Shown here piece by piece: positions 1-10,429 of a stretch of DNA of 64,000 nt. A model generated the notes under the pieces. It was not told the DNA's origin. It worked only from the letters and a program-made list of their open reading frames with translations, and did no database searches. The stretch covers positions 124,001 through 188,000 of the forward strand of contig JADANN010000459.1 of assembly GCA_018806985.1 (NCBI GenBank). Direction: 5' to 3'. Position numbers and translations under genes: made by a program. Position 1 is the first letter of the stretch. The number at the start of each line of letters is the position of its first letter. This DNA is from Angiostrongylus vasorum (Eukaryota > Nematoda > Chromadorea > Rhabditida > Metastrongylidae).

Positions 1-637
1 TTTCCGGGGAGTAACGCGTTAACGTTGGTATGGTAGTGAAGTACTGCGTGGTACTCAACCAAATCGATTCCACTTTTTAGAAGCCCATAAAAGGTGAAGA
101 TGAGAGCTTAATAAGAAGAAGAAAGCGTTAAAAAATCGAACCTTTTGTGCAGGATTCAAATACGGCGGTGGTATTCTGAATTTAAGTGTGTCAGAACTGA
201 ACGTCGCAGATGGCATCGTACTGTGTCCATTTCTCGCGTTCACTTCTCTTATTTTATATTTCGGTTCGGCAGGTCCTCTAAGCAAAAGAAAGGTGGCACT
301 GCCTTGGGAGGATTACGTTCGCTGGTTCCTTTCCGAACCCGCGTTGGCGCGACACGCCTTTGATCATCCGACTGTGGTCTGTCCTACAGAAAGGTTCCAA
401 AAAAAAAACGTCCCGATCACTATAAATCTGATAACCTGAGAACGAAAGCAGACAGACGTTACTATTAATGAAGATTTAAGGCCTTTCGCTCACCATTTTA
501 TACAATATAAATCGAAAAGTTACTAGCTAACATAAAATGAATAAAACTTACTACTTACTACTCATTACTTACTAATTACCAGTGCTCTTATTTTTTTATT
601 ATTACTATTTACTAAGCATTACTTTAGTATTACTAAT
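1..637. other. No gene recognised; MITE edge then unique-looking sequence
   Basis: Bases 1-20 are the end of a MITE copy, shared with 49890-49909. The remainder up to the RTE-A 5' end shows open frames (for example 145-439) with no recognisable domain or splice signals. It is mirrored at 49274-49890. Nothing functional is claimed. Confidence 0.5.
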
Positions 638-1299
638 ACTTACTTGGATACTTGGATGTTGGTTTAGCCACTGTGTTTCCCTGCAGTCCCGAGGTCAGCC
701 TGGCCAAAGTCTCCCGCAGGTCGTCATCACCACAGGTAGTCGCCGCTCTTGTGGATCAGAGCGAGATTTACCAGCACGCAACTAGTCCGATACCACGACG
801 GTGGTGGATCTTGGGATTGATTTACTCTTAGCTCGGCTTCCTGATGAAAACGCCGGACTCCTTCCCAGCTTGGGAGACCCTGTCGAGGCACGAATTTCTC
901 CGCAGTGCATCGATGCCCAACAACCAGGGACACCTCCCAGCCACGATGAGGCGGGCAAACCGCTGGGAGCATATATACACATATATACGCTGAGTAAGCA
1001 AAGAAATATAATATACCCATCAAAAAAAGTCTAACATAAAGACAAACCTCAAAATTTGCTGGGACGGCTCTTTCAGAAACAATTGTGGACAATCTAAGAG
1101 CTATTTATTTCAGCACAGTGGAACAAAACCTTAAAAAATCTTTTTAGAACAGCGGTCGTTTCCAAGTGTACATCATTGTTCCTGGCCGGAGAGTAAATAG
1201 GAACGTGACCTAGGAGATATCATCATAGTAAAGAGATCGATATCGTGTGACTTTTTGAACAAGATCCTCGTAATTGATCACCGCCCCCATCGAGGAAGA

Positions 1300-2720
1300 G
1301 AGGTATTTCTCGGTTTCGAAATGCGACGTAGAGCGGGCTACATGACTCATGGTCTCCTCGTTTCCAACTTATCGCACACCGGCAAATCTCCCTGCAATCC
1401 ACGAGGGCGGCGACTGTCTGAGATGGGTGACCTAAGGAAGGCTTCGGCTAATCAGACCTTGAGTATACCGGGTATCATAAACAATAAACCAGCAAATCTC
1501 CGATCTCAGTATCCCGCAAACTGGCGGCTCCCGTCACCGACGTCGGACGACGAGACAAGCGCTGACAGGCTAGTAAATCTTAGGTTGTAGAGGACGTCAC
1601 TGGAAATGGATACGAGCACGTCCATGCCACACCGTCGAGACAGCTTCTTGCTCTGCAGCTATAACTCCGGAACAGTCTTTTAAGATGCCGACCTTTATGC
1701 TCTTCTTAACGCCGCTATTCTCATGAAATTCCATATGATTACACCACAACAGACGAAAATCAGGAAGACCAAAACTACCTTTTAGAAGACGGGACACCTG
1801 GTATTAGTTTTAGGGAAATTTCCGTCACGAAGTGGCGGTGGCGTTCACTTTGTCGTACAGCCGTCAATTCCCCACCTAGTCACATCATAGGAAGTCCTAT
1901 CATAGGTCTTAGCCATTCATCGTCTCCCCTCTTCATCGTTGAAAAATCCACTATCATCAACTGTCTCTCACCAGTTTATACAGCTCATGAGGGCGATGGA
2001 CAAGTTCTAAAACCAGTTGCGGGGAGGAATCTGCAACGAGAAGTTCTCCTATAAATTCGTTGTTGGAGATTTCATTACCAGATTAGAAACGATCAACGAA
2101 AATGGAAACAGGTTAGAGAAATTCGGAAGAGGACAAAATTAGAGTGGAAACCTTCCTATAGGACTCTTGTCCTCAGCAAATCTTCTGTGGGAATTAATTT
2201 CTCGAAAGAACAGAGAAACGCTGTTGGAAAAGACTATCTCTTAAAGGAACGACTCATGCAGAGATCGATCATATTCATTCGAAAGGAAAATGGTGCCTCT
2301 TTGGCACACCAATGGCATCTGGACTCTGTACCGGCTCTAACCATAGTTCTCTCTGCGCGCAAATTCAATTCGGTCATACACTGGATAAGAACTACTGTCA
2401 TTTTCCAAGAGAAACGAAACACGTCGCGTATGACTAGAACATTGTCAATAAAATTCTCTCCTCACACGACTGACATATAAAAGGGAGACCCGATCGTGGA
2501 CTACAAGCTGCATGCAGAAAGATTTAAAACTTGTGCCAAACTTGCCTCAATTCCTCAAACAAAAAGGTCAAACCGCCTCTCAATTACAGCTGTGGAATTG
2601 CTCGAAAAGAGAAGGAGATTGAGGTTGCTCTCAGTGCAGCACATCTGAAACCGCTGATAATAAATGCCAAGTGCGAAAGGTCTTTGCAGATGGATCTACA
2701 TCATTATAGGTAGAAAAAAT
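1300..2720 (+). pseudogene. RTE-A endonuclease region (decayed)
   Basis: RTE elements encode an apurinic-type endonuclease that nicks the target DNA to start retrotransposition. The 5' part (1321-1590) reads RRAGYMTHGLL then ANWRLPSP, a typical RTE N-terminal leader. Later frames show VVGDF (the GDFN motif, decayed), HAEIDHIHSKGKWCLF (counterpart of the family's EIDHIL motif) and GSNHSSLCA (the SDH motif decayed to SNH). At least three frames are needed to follow it and stops are frequent. The minus-strand open frame at 1597-1797 is a shadow. The mirrored copy is at 47190-48610. Confidence 0.75.
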
Positions 2721-2939
2721 TCATTGAAGCAGCTCAAAAAATGACCTAGTCTGAAGAACTGCCCTCGCGGTCCTTGCGACTAATGTTTCGCTATCAGTTT
2801 TGATGAAAGGATAGCGGACTCTCACTGCAGTTAATCATGACATGGAACTGATAAGGGAAAAGCTCTAAACCAATCTTTTCCGCTCCATATCTACTGTCGC
2901 GGACCCCGTAACCCTAGCCGGTGAAAAACTGCTCAAGTT

Positions 2940-3900
2940 TCTACCTTCCGAAATTCGAGTCTTGACAGAAAGAATGGAGAGAGACACGGCTCGATGGGCC
3001 GATTTCCTAGAGCTGTACCCTATAAGTTACACTTTACTCCATGCAACCAAAATGACATCTTACCTTCAGAAGTAGAGGATTACCTGTTGAGTGCACTCTA
3101 CAAGCTATTCACGAGAATTATCCTTTTAAACACTTCGAAGACCTTGAATGAGGCACAACCAGTTGAACAATCAGGATTCCGAAAGGGATTCTTCTGCATA
3201 AACCACATCCAAATTGTAACACGGGTCATAGTAGTAGGAGTACAACGTGTCTATTGTTCTAATCCTTTATCGACTACGAGAAAATGCTCGATAGTGTCCA
3301 AAAAAAGAGCAATCTCATCAGCGCTTGTCGACCAAGGAGTATATCGGTCCTATGTAGAGACACTAGCCTATTATTATCGCTATTACAGCACAAATATACA
3401 AATGCTTCATCGATCCCTCACCATACCCATAAGAAAAGGGGTTCGACAAGATGGCACAATACCGCCCAAGCTGCTCAATGCCACATTGAAGTGGATAATG
3501 AAACCACTCAATTGCGAAGAGATGAGCATACATAATCTTAGAAAATTCCTATCAAGTGACCTTTTCGAGGAGTAACATTGGAACAGAGACGATGCACAAT
3601 GAACTCAACGAAGCGGGAGAAAATATTGAGCTGCATATCATGAAGAACCTATGGTGCAAAAGTGATTAACTGAATGGTTCTCTGATTACAGAAACCACCA
3701 CGTAACCTCGGAAGATCAATGAACATGGAGAAGAACACGAAGGAGGAATTAGACAAAAGAAGGAGAGCAGCATCAGCAGAAGTACGGGCACTCGAAGAAG
3801 CCACCGACTAACTAATGGACCCAGAATTCCGCTCTCACATTTTCGATTCAACTGCCCAGCCAACGGTCTGTTGTGCTGCAGAGACGTGGGATGATACTTC
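2940..3900 (+). pseudogene. RTE-A reverse transcriptase region (internally deleted)
   Basis: An open frame at 2994-3575 (193 codons) reads LPSEVE, then directly YKLFTRIIL, VEQSGFRKGF and GVRQDGTIPPKLLNATL. Compared with RTE relatives, the stretch between LPSEVE and YKLFTRII, which normally holds the first RT motifs, is missing. The catalytic segment FIDYEKMLDSV is visible only in another frame near 3270, so a frameshift lies there. GVRQDG corresponds to the normally GVRQGD motif. The frame decays after 3580 and is cut at 3905 by the 5' LTR of the BEL/Pao element. The copy cannot be functional. Confidence 0.85.
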
Positions 3901-3905
3901 AACCA

Positions 3906-4324
3906 TTTCTATAATTGCACAGAATTTCTGTAATCGTACAAAACCGGCATGTTGTGGCCCGCCAGCTAAAACGTAGCTGAATAATGTTGCTAGCATCGCT
4001 ATAATTTTGGTCTAATTGCTAATGTTAAATGTTAAATTGCTTATGACTCATATAACTGTAGCGAAATAGCACTGTATCAGACAAAATTCCCTGTCCTGTT
4101 TCCACATATAAGCTCGCCCAAAATCACTACAAAATATTAGCTATAAACTCTTCTACGTGAGTTCTAAGCCATTCTCCACTCGCTCATCCACCTCGCTCAG
4201 ACTGTATCCTTCTACCTTGTATCCTATGTTCTCGTTGCAATAAATCTATCATAAATAGTCGCGTCAGAGTCAGCGCAGCCAACGAGTCACAAGCAAACTC
4301 CTAAGGTTTGGCAAGTCCCAAACA
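3906..4324 (+). repeat. 5' LTR of the BEL/Pao element
   Basis: 419 bp, starting TTTCTATAATTG and ending CCCAAACA. It aligns end to end with 13366-13783. The boundaries are set by the end of similarity, the flanking 5-bp duplication and the primer-binding site two bases downstream. A short internal duplication (TTTCTGTAA.. twice) sits at the start. The start is TTT and not the usual TG. Confidence 0.9.
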
Positions 4325-4326
4325 TT

Positions 4327-4354
4327 TGGCGACCACAGCAGGATTCGAACCTGC
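4327..4354 (+). other. Primer-binding site carrying a 28-nt copy of a tRNA 3' end
   Basis: The reverse complement of this stretch is a tRNA 3' end. It has a 5-bp T-stem (GCAGG/CCTGC) with loop TTCGAAT, an acceptor strand TGTGGTCG and the post-transcriptional CCA. A normal primer-binding site stops after 18 nt, at the modified A58 in the T loop. This one continues 10 nt further, to the start of the T-stem, and then joins inverted RT coding sequence. The acceptor and T-stem resemble a tRNA-Arg, from memory only. It is not a tRNA gene, since the 5' half is absent and CCA is present. Confidence 0.8.
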
Positions 4355-5399
4355 AATATTTTGCTGTATATGATCTAGTATTCCCGAATGGTACAGTTTC
4401 AAGAGATGTGGTTTAGCATTAAGAGATTTCTGTAGAGCACGAAGGCGGGAAAACGCCAACTCCATGTTGTGTGAAAGACAGTGCGCAATGGTTTTAAAGG
4501 GTAATTTAACAATGTAAAGTTGTTGTTGTTGTTTGTCATAGGAAACAGTGTTATTGAAAAATAGTAGGCAGTCGTCGTCGTCCTTGCTGCTGGGATTGTC
4601 CGTAATGCAAATAGCTTCTACTTCCCAAAATTTTCTAACCAACTCTAAAAGTCTACCATGTTGTTTTCGGATGGAAAGATGTGCAGATTTAGTCGAAGTC
4701 AGAGCCGGATGGACGACATCAGGTGGACATCCTTTCTGACGGTATCTCCTATCGTGGTATGAAGAATGTGATAGCCACCAAATAGTCGATAATGGAAATA
4801 ATCAGATAGGGCGATGTCTCAAAATCGATGCCAAGAGTGCAGGCTCGGCTGTTGTTGGAAGTAAATACTTATACCCCCCATTCTCCTGGGCTAGAATCTG
4901 GGGCACTGGGCGCCGTCAAGTGCGGGACTGAGCACACAGTGATTTACAACCTCTTTCCGTACGAATACCTACGACTTAGCTATGACAGCGCATGTTCTTC
5001 CGCTCTTCATTTGCAAACGTAGATAATTATGTTTCCATTCAAAAAGGGAGGCAATTCTAATGCCGCGTCAACATCAATGAGGATACAAGACCTGTTGGAT
5101 TCCTAGTCGAGGAAGGCGATAACCAGCAGCGTTTTGGAAGCATCATCTGGATGATAGAGTGTTACAGATGAGCACATAAACCGAGATTCATTGCGATTGC
5201 TAATGGCCGTATGTGTTGGTTGGGTTGATGTGACCGAAGAGTTGTCGGAGGACCGCTGAGGTGCATATGGGCGAGGTATAAAGGACGATGACGATGTTTC
5301 TTACATAGCGAAGACGGCAATACGTTTTTGCCGATGGGTGGAAGGTTGTGATGGAAGATTGGAGCGATAGGGAGGCACAGAGTTCGCTTGTGCCGAATG
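4355..5399 (-). pseudogene. BEL/Pao protease-like and RT N-terminal region (inverted block, decayed)
   Basis: Reading leftward, a frame near 5170-5080 reads VTLYHPDDASKTLLVIAFLD followed directly by a stop. This fits the DUF1758-type retropepsin segment, with the D-[ST]-G active site reduced to D-stop near 5098. A linker frame then gives GGYHILHTTIGD, as in the stretch before RT of BEL/Pao Pol. The last open frame (4642-4301) reads LVRKFWEVEAICI, DDDDCLLFFNNTV and NMELAFSRLRALQ, the conserved start of BEL/Pao RT. It ends at HIQQNI, after which translation runs into the tRNA copy and LTR. The rest of RT is on the other strand from 7626. Confidence 0.82.
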
Positions 5400-7033
5400 T
5401 TAGGGAAATGGGAGTTGGAGTAGTGGTTTCGGCGTGGTTTGCTGACGAAAGCGTGGGAAACAAAGGGAAGAATGGTGTTTCCGAGAACAAAAGTTCCACA
5501 CGATTTTAGAAAGACAATTGTTAAACGTGTGCCGTGATGGCAGACAATTATAGCCAAGTTTAAGCACCTTGGGACGTGGATTTCGTAGTGCTGGAGTGCT
5601 GTAGACATTGCAATCTATCGCTCTATGAAGAAATGAAACGCAGTGAACTCCTTCCAAATCGTTGTGGTATTGATGTGGAATCAGGTACCTGATGTCGTTT
5701 GGTGTTGGAAATAGCAGAATATCCATGATTACTGCTATGAGTGAGAGTGGGAGGCTGGAAAAGAGATTCTATTCCATAGATTGTAGATCCGTTGCGGACG
5801 ATGTCAGTAAGCAGATTAAGAAGTTCAGGATTGACATTATGGTCATTTGAGTTTCGGTCATATATTTGACTGCATCTACGAGCAGGTAGCTTTTTGAGAA
5901 GAAGGGCTCCCAAAGCCGTTTCCTGAGCATGGTTCCGTGAAGTATCAGTTGAAAATTGACCAGCAAGAGAAAACATCGAAAACAACAAACAGAACTAGCT
6001 GAGAGACAAGCGAAACGAAGGACCCGCATGGTGTGGTGGTGAACGCTTTACTCCCCGGAAAGGACAATAGCGCGTTCGTTCCCCACCATAGACACCTGCG
6101 GTCCAGAGCTTTGCAAATATCTCAACTTCGTTGAAGAAAACATCTCATTATAGAGAGTGGCTAGTTTTCGTCCTTGAGGGTCGCACAAAAGCAGTTGGGC
6201 AAATTTAGTAAAAAATAATGTTCCATGGTAACCTTATCATCGTATAACGTTTTGAGAACATCTTTCGTAATACGGTAACTACATGTACTGATGGAAAGTC
6301 CTCGAACTGAGTGCAGTGCTCGTCCATGCAAACAGGATCTGAGCAGCAAAAGTTTAGCGGTATCATTGAAATGCTTCTTGTTTTCGACGAGGGCGAATCC
6401 TGCTGAGAACTCGGGATAGTCAAGCAAATTTCCATCGAAGGTGGGAAGTTCCGTTTAGATAAAACGGATGCATCAACGAAGCTAAGCAAGGGAGCGTCAG
6501 TAGGGATCATGGGAACAAAAGTGTCATAGGAAGAATGTGCAGACTGAATTTAGTATAGATTGTTGTGTTGTGGATTTACCCGTATGTCGTCTTTGTCGGA
6601 AACTCGATTAGAAGTAATGTGTAGTCCTCTTCGGGTAAATTCAGAGCCGATGGAATTCAATAGAGAATCCGTTTCCTCTAGTTGAAGAACAACATTAGTA
6701 ATGCTATCATGACAGTCACCATAGGTTCGAATGTAAGTGTTGAAATCAGCCTGCTCACTGGGATTTGATTTTTTGAAGGGTAGACCAGTCATTATGTAGT
6801 TTGGTAATTTTCGTGTATGTCTGCAGAAGACGTGATTTCAGCGTGCTTATGTCCAGATGTAACGATTCTATTTCGGTATCGTCAAGGTGCGTGAAATCAA
6901 CTTGTCCAGGGTGTACTCTATATTCATTGAGGGCTTGCTGGAGCGAGGTGATGTATCGCTTGAGTTGCTTCCTGAAGAATCCGACATGTCGGCGAGTGAG
7001 AGTACTGCCCGTAGTAGACATAATATATGACAC
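5400..7033 (-). pseudogene. BEL/Pao gag (inverted block, decayed)
   Basis: Gag forms the particle in which reverse transcription occurs. Reading leftward from 7033, the first about 90 codons (TRRHVGFFRKQL..DISTLKSRLLQTYTKI) look helical and gag-like. At 6427-6161 the frame carries YPEFSAGFALVENKKHFNDT and LLLRSCLHGRAL, matching the capsid region of BEL/Pao gag (DUF1759-like). A MITE (5990-6140) interrupts it, after which LPARRCSQIYDR and NPELLNLL continue the domain. Around 5457-5540 a zinc-knuckle pair is readable (CLPSRHTFNNC and CSRKHHSSLC). Several frameshifts separate these pieces. Confidence 0.8.
5990..6140 (+). mobile_element. MITE fragment inserted in gag
   Basis: A piece of the dispersed fold-back MITE family, recognised by CGCATGGTGTGGTGGTGAAC, CCCCGGAAAGGACAATAGCG and TTTTGCAAATATCTCA-like segments shared with 7366-7620, 25741-25912 and 60300-60440. 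It lies between two recognisable parts of gag and extends their frames into family-specific peptide tails. It is shared by both arms. Confidence 0.8.
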
Positions 7034-7104
7034 AGGTGCAGAGTCAAGTGGGGAAACTTAAAAGGAAGGAAGAACGCAGTTGCCGTGGTCGCCAAATGAA
7101 GATT

Positions 7105-7625
7105 ATTGAAATTCAACTAAGATGATGCTGAGATATTTGCAAAACTCCGGACCGCAGGTGTCTGCCGTGGGGAACGAACGCGCTACTGTCCTTTCCGGGG
7201 AGTAACGCGTTCTGCGAGCACGAATCGGCAACGAACCTAGTTAAGCAGAAGCTGAAGTCGAAATCACAATCTTAACCTTTTTATTTACTGCCTACTATAG
7301 TTTTTAACGGTAGGGTGTCGTGTGAAATACAACTAGGATGATGCTGAGATATTTGCTATTTGCCTATTTGCCTAGATCAGTCCCGTTGACGGGTGATTGC
7401 TGATGGAGCCGATCAACACAACTAGCTGAGAGACAGGCGAAACGAAGGACCCGCATGGTGTGGTACTGAACGCGTTACTCCCCGGAACGGATAATAGCGC
7501 GTTCGTTCCCCTCCTCAGACACCTGCGGCCCGGAGTTTTGCAAATATCTCAGCATCATCTTAGTTGTATTTCACATGATACCCTGCCGTTAAAAAATTAT
7601 AGTAGGCAGTAAATAAAAAGGTTAA
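7105..7625. mobile_element. Compound fold-back MITE between the two halves of the RT gene
   Basis: A complete 354-bp copy (7272-7625) starts TTAACCTTTTTATTTACTGC and ends with its inverse GCAGTAAATAAAAAGGTTAA. Its terminal inverted repeats are about 95 bp (7272-7365 against 7530-7625). A partial second copy (7105-7271) abuts it. The terminal TTAA suggests insertion into TTAA sites (piggyBac-like), which is inference. A near-repeat ATTGAAATT flanks the compound on both sides (7099-7110 and 7628-7638). Confidence 0.8.
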
Positions 7626-9227
7626 GAATATTGAAATTGTTCCGCCATCGTCACCTTCCGGACGGTATCACTATTTGTCTCATCATGCTGTTATCAAACA
7701 GGAGGGCTACTCCATTAACGTACGACGAGTCTATGATTGTTCCGCTAAAATGAGGGGTCAGTGCAGCAACAACACGTTCTATACGGAAGACGGGCGCTGT
7801 TAGGTTCTATGAATTCCTGATTTCCAGTGACATTGAAAAAGCTTTTCTCGTGGTCGGTCTCCATCAAGACTGCCGAGATTTCACTCGTTTTTTCTGGCTA
7901 AAGGATCCGACAAGACCCATTACCAACGATAACCTCATTACTTTTCGCTTACACGCGTGCCATTTGGGTTGGTGAGTTCTCCATTCTTGATCGCTGGAAC
8001 TATCCATCATCATCTCACGCCCACAAAAAACACCACTTTCTCGTGATCATCTTCGCTACAAATAACATTTTTTAAGGAGTCAACATTGCCGACGACGGCA
8101 TTACCTATTATAGGGAGTCTAAACATCTTTTCCACAATGCTGGAACGAATTTACGAGCATATGCTAGCAACTCCGTGGCAATTAGTCGCTATTTCAATGT
8201 TCATGAATTAGCAAGAGTTTCTACGCTTCGGAAGTTGTTAGGGGTTTTGATGGAATACCATTACCGACACTCTCACTATTCCCCTTGCTAGTGTGGATGA
8301 ACTGCAGTACACTTGGACTAAGAGGCAGGTGCTCATACATGCTGCTGGCATCTATGATCCTCTCGGATTAATATCTCCTATGACAGTTATACGAAAAAAA
8401 TTTCCTTCAATCCCCTTGGAAGATATTGCTGTCATGGAACGATCCCCCTACCTTCAGAAAAAGCTTGCACAATCCCTCTCCTCGTGGCCTCGAGGTCGTG
8501 GTTCCCCGTCTGCTGTCTTCGGCCGATGTTGCATTCCAATCTGTGAATACCATTGAATACGACCTTCATGTTTTCACAGATGCTTCCCTTGCTTGCTGCC
8601 TATTGTGCTGTCGCTTATATCGTTCACCGACATCAACGACCAACCACGGAGGCGTCTCTTCTTATGTCGAAATCTCACCTTACTCCACCCCATCAAAAAG
8701 AAACGATCCCACGCCTTGAATTAGCTGCATTAATGTTTGGTGCCAAGGTGCTCACATTTCTAACATCTCAACTGTAAATGCGTATTTCGCGCGAATTCCT
8801 TTGGAAGGATAGCAACGTTGCTCTAGCATGGATTCATTCTAAAGGAAATCATCCCATTTTCGTACGCAATCGTGTCGACATTATCCATGGCAATTGCTCC
8901 GACACGTCTATTCGTCACGTACTATGTCATATAAATCCGGCAGACATTGGTACCGTTAACCGATCAGTGAATTATCACACTCTCATTGTTGGTAGCATGA
9001 ATCTCGTTTTCTCAATCAAGACGACTCCTAGCCCAATACTATTGAAATGGCTTCCACCTCCCTCCCCCCCAACGAGACTAGTCATAAGGAAGATGACATC
9101 GTACCGGCCTCCTTCGGCATGCTTTCCTTGTCTCGATCAATACCGCCAGATAATAATAGTTCTCAGATGTTATCTCCCGTGGATCCTGCACGCTTCAGTC
9201 CCTGGTCAAGATTCCTTAGTACATTGA
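7626..9227 (+). pseudogene. BEL/Pao RT (C-terminal part) and RNase H, decayed
   Basis: The frame starts NIEIVPPSSPSGRYHYLSHH and CSAKMRGQ, directly continuing the RT interrupted at 4355 on the other strand. SSPFLIAGTIHHHL follows near 7980. The box that is normally YVDN reads ATNNI near 8065, so the catalytic aspartate is lost. YTWTKRQVLIHAAGIYDPLG (8310 onward), FTDASLACC, PRLELAAL and WKDSNVALAWIHSKG are RNase H-region hallmarks of BEL/Pao. At least six frame changes and stops are present. The right-arm copy (40681-42281) differs by a 3-bp deletion and small indels. Confidence 0.88.
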
Positions 9228-9419
9228 TGTCTGTATCATATTTTATTACCCTAAAATCGAATAAAGCAATACTACACTTCAGATGCACAAAAAGTTGCTC
9301 TTTTTATATAGAGCAGAAGTCATATTGTTCCGTATGGCATAGTCCCTTTATTCTCCTTCTGTTCATGACCACCAGCGACTTAGTCCTTTCCTATGTGATG
9401 AAACTCTGCTTCGGAAATG

Positions 9420-10330
9420 TAAAGAACGTCTTGACAACGCTTTCTTACCACAAGCCGCTATCCTTCCTATTTTTTCTTCTTCGTGATGGTCACATCATCA
9501 CCATTTTTGTTCTTCATATTCATCATACTCACAACCACTGTGGCGTCAATCACACAATAGCACTACTTCGACAAATTGTATGGATCCCTAAGGGCGCGCC
9601 ACAGAAAAGAAGATTGTTCGAAACTGCTTTCATTGTAAACGATTCCATGCTAGACCATTTGTATTACCACCCTTCCCTCTTCACCTAGGCAGACGTTTGA
9701 CTCCACCGCGGTATCCTTCGCAAATGTCGGAATGGATTCTTTCGGTCCCTTATCGTATCGCACTGATGCTAACGTTTCTGGCAAATATTGGATACTTCTT
9801 CTCACGTGTTTAAATTGTCGCGCCATCTATGTCGAGCCAGTGTTGGACGTGACCCACCGTACTGTTCTTGACTTTCTAAGATGGTTTATTACTACCTTCG
9901 GCAACCCAACATGAATTTGATGCGACAACGCACAGTCCTTTAAATTCGTTGATCAGTGTTATTCTTCTCTGCCGATCCTCCCATTACACACAATATTCTC
10001 GACTATTGTTCCAACAAACGTATCAAGTTCAAATTCATTCCAAGTCTCACCCCCATGACAAGAAGTCATCTATGAGAAAACGACTGATATCTCTAAAAAA
10101 TCCTATCGCCATGCCATCTCTAATCGTCTATTCGATTTTGAGGACATCAAAACTTTGAGCAAGGAAGCGGAGGCAATCGTCAATACTAGACCTCTTACTT
10201 ATTTCTTTGATGAACTTGAGTATTTCCCACTTCGTCCTTCGACTTTCGACGACCTCATACAAGACATTGCAGCTTGTCTCGTCCTCATAATTTGGTTTAC
10301 AAAATGGAAATATCTCCACAAGATCAGAGA
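9420..10330 (+). pseudogene. BEL/Pao integrase, decayed
   Basis: Integrase inserts the cDNA into the genome. A zinc-binding HHCC segment is readable across two frames (HIHHTHNHCGVNHT near 9520 and CFHCKRFHARP near 9640). The catalytic core has MDSFGPLSYRT at 9732 (first Asp), CDNAQSFKF near 9918 (second Asp) and VIYEK near 10065 (Glu), in different frames. The family-typical EAEAIVNTRPLTYF and LEYFPLRP follow at 10160-10230. A stop follows FGNPT at 9914. All three acidic residues are thus visible but not in one open frame. Confidence 0.87.
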
Positions 10331-10429
10331 AGACCCACCCCATGCACCAGAATCGCGACGAGGATCTACTGAATTACAAGAGCCACAGCATTCCATCGGC
10401 CAAGCATCCAATGTTAACACGATCCGACA

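Noticed and set aside
839..1000. Promoter or CpG-like GC-rich block upstream of a gene
   Set aside because: The block is part of the RTE-A 5' region, repeated at 48930-49090 and 55580-55740.
1597..1797. Open minus-strand frame GLPDFRLLWCNHMEFHENSG (and its mirror at 48044-48316 and relative at 53990-54208)
   Set aside because: It is conserved in three copies only because the underlying RTE-A endonuclease region is; it is antisense to that element.
4327..4354. A tRNA gene (T-arm and acceptor clearly present)
   Set aside because: Only the 3' third exists, the CCA is encoded, and it lies exactly at a primer-binding site; it is a reverse-transcribed copy of a primer.
5162..5608. 148-codon minus-strand frame rich in His and Pro
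   Set aside because: Retropepsin and gag motifs lie in other frames of the same strand; this frame shows no domain and has low-complexity composition.
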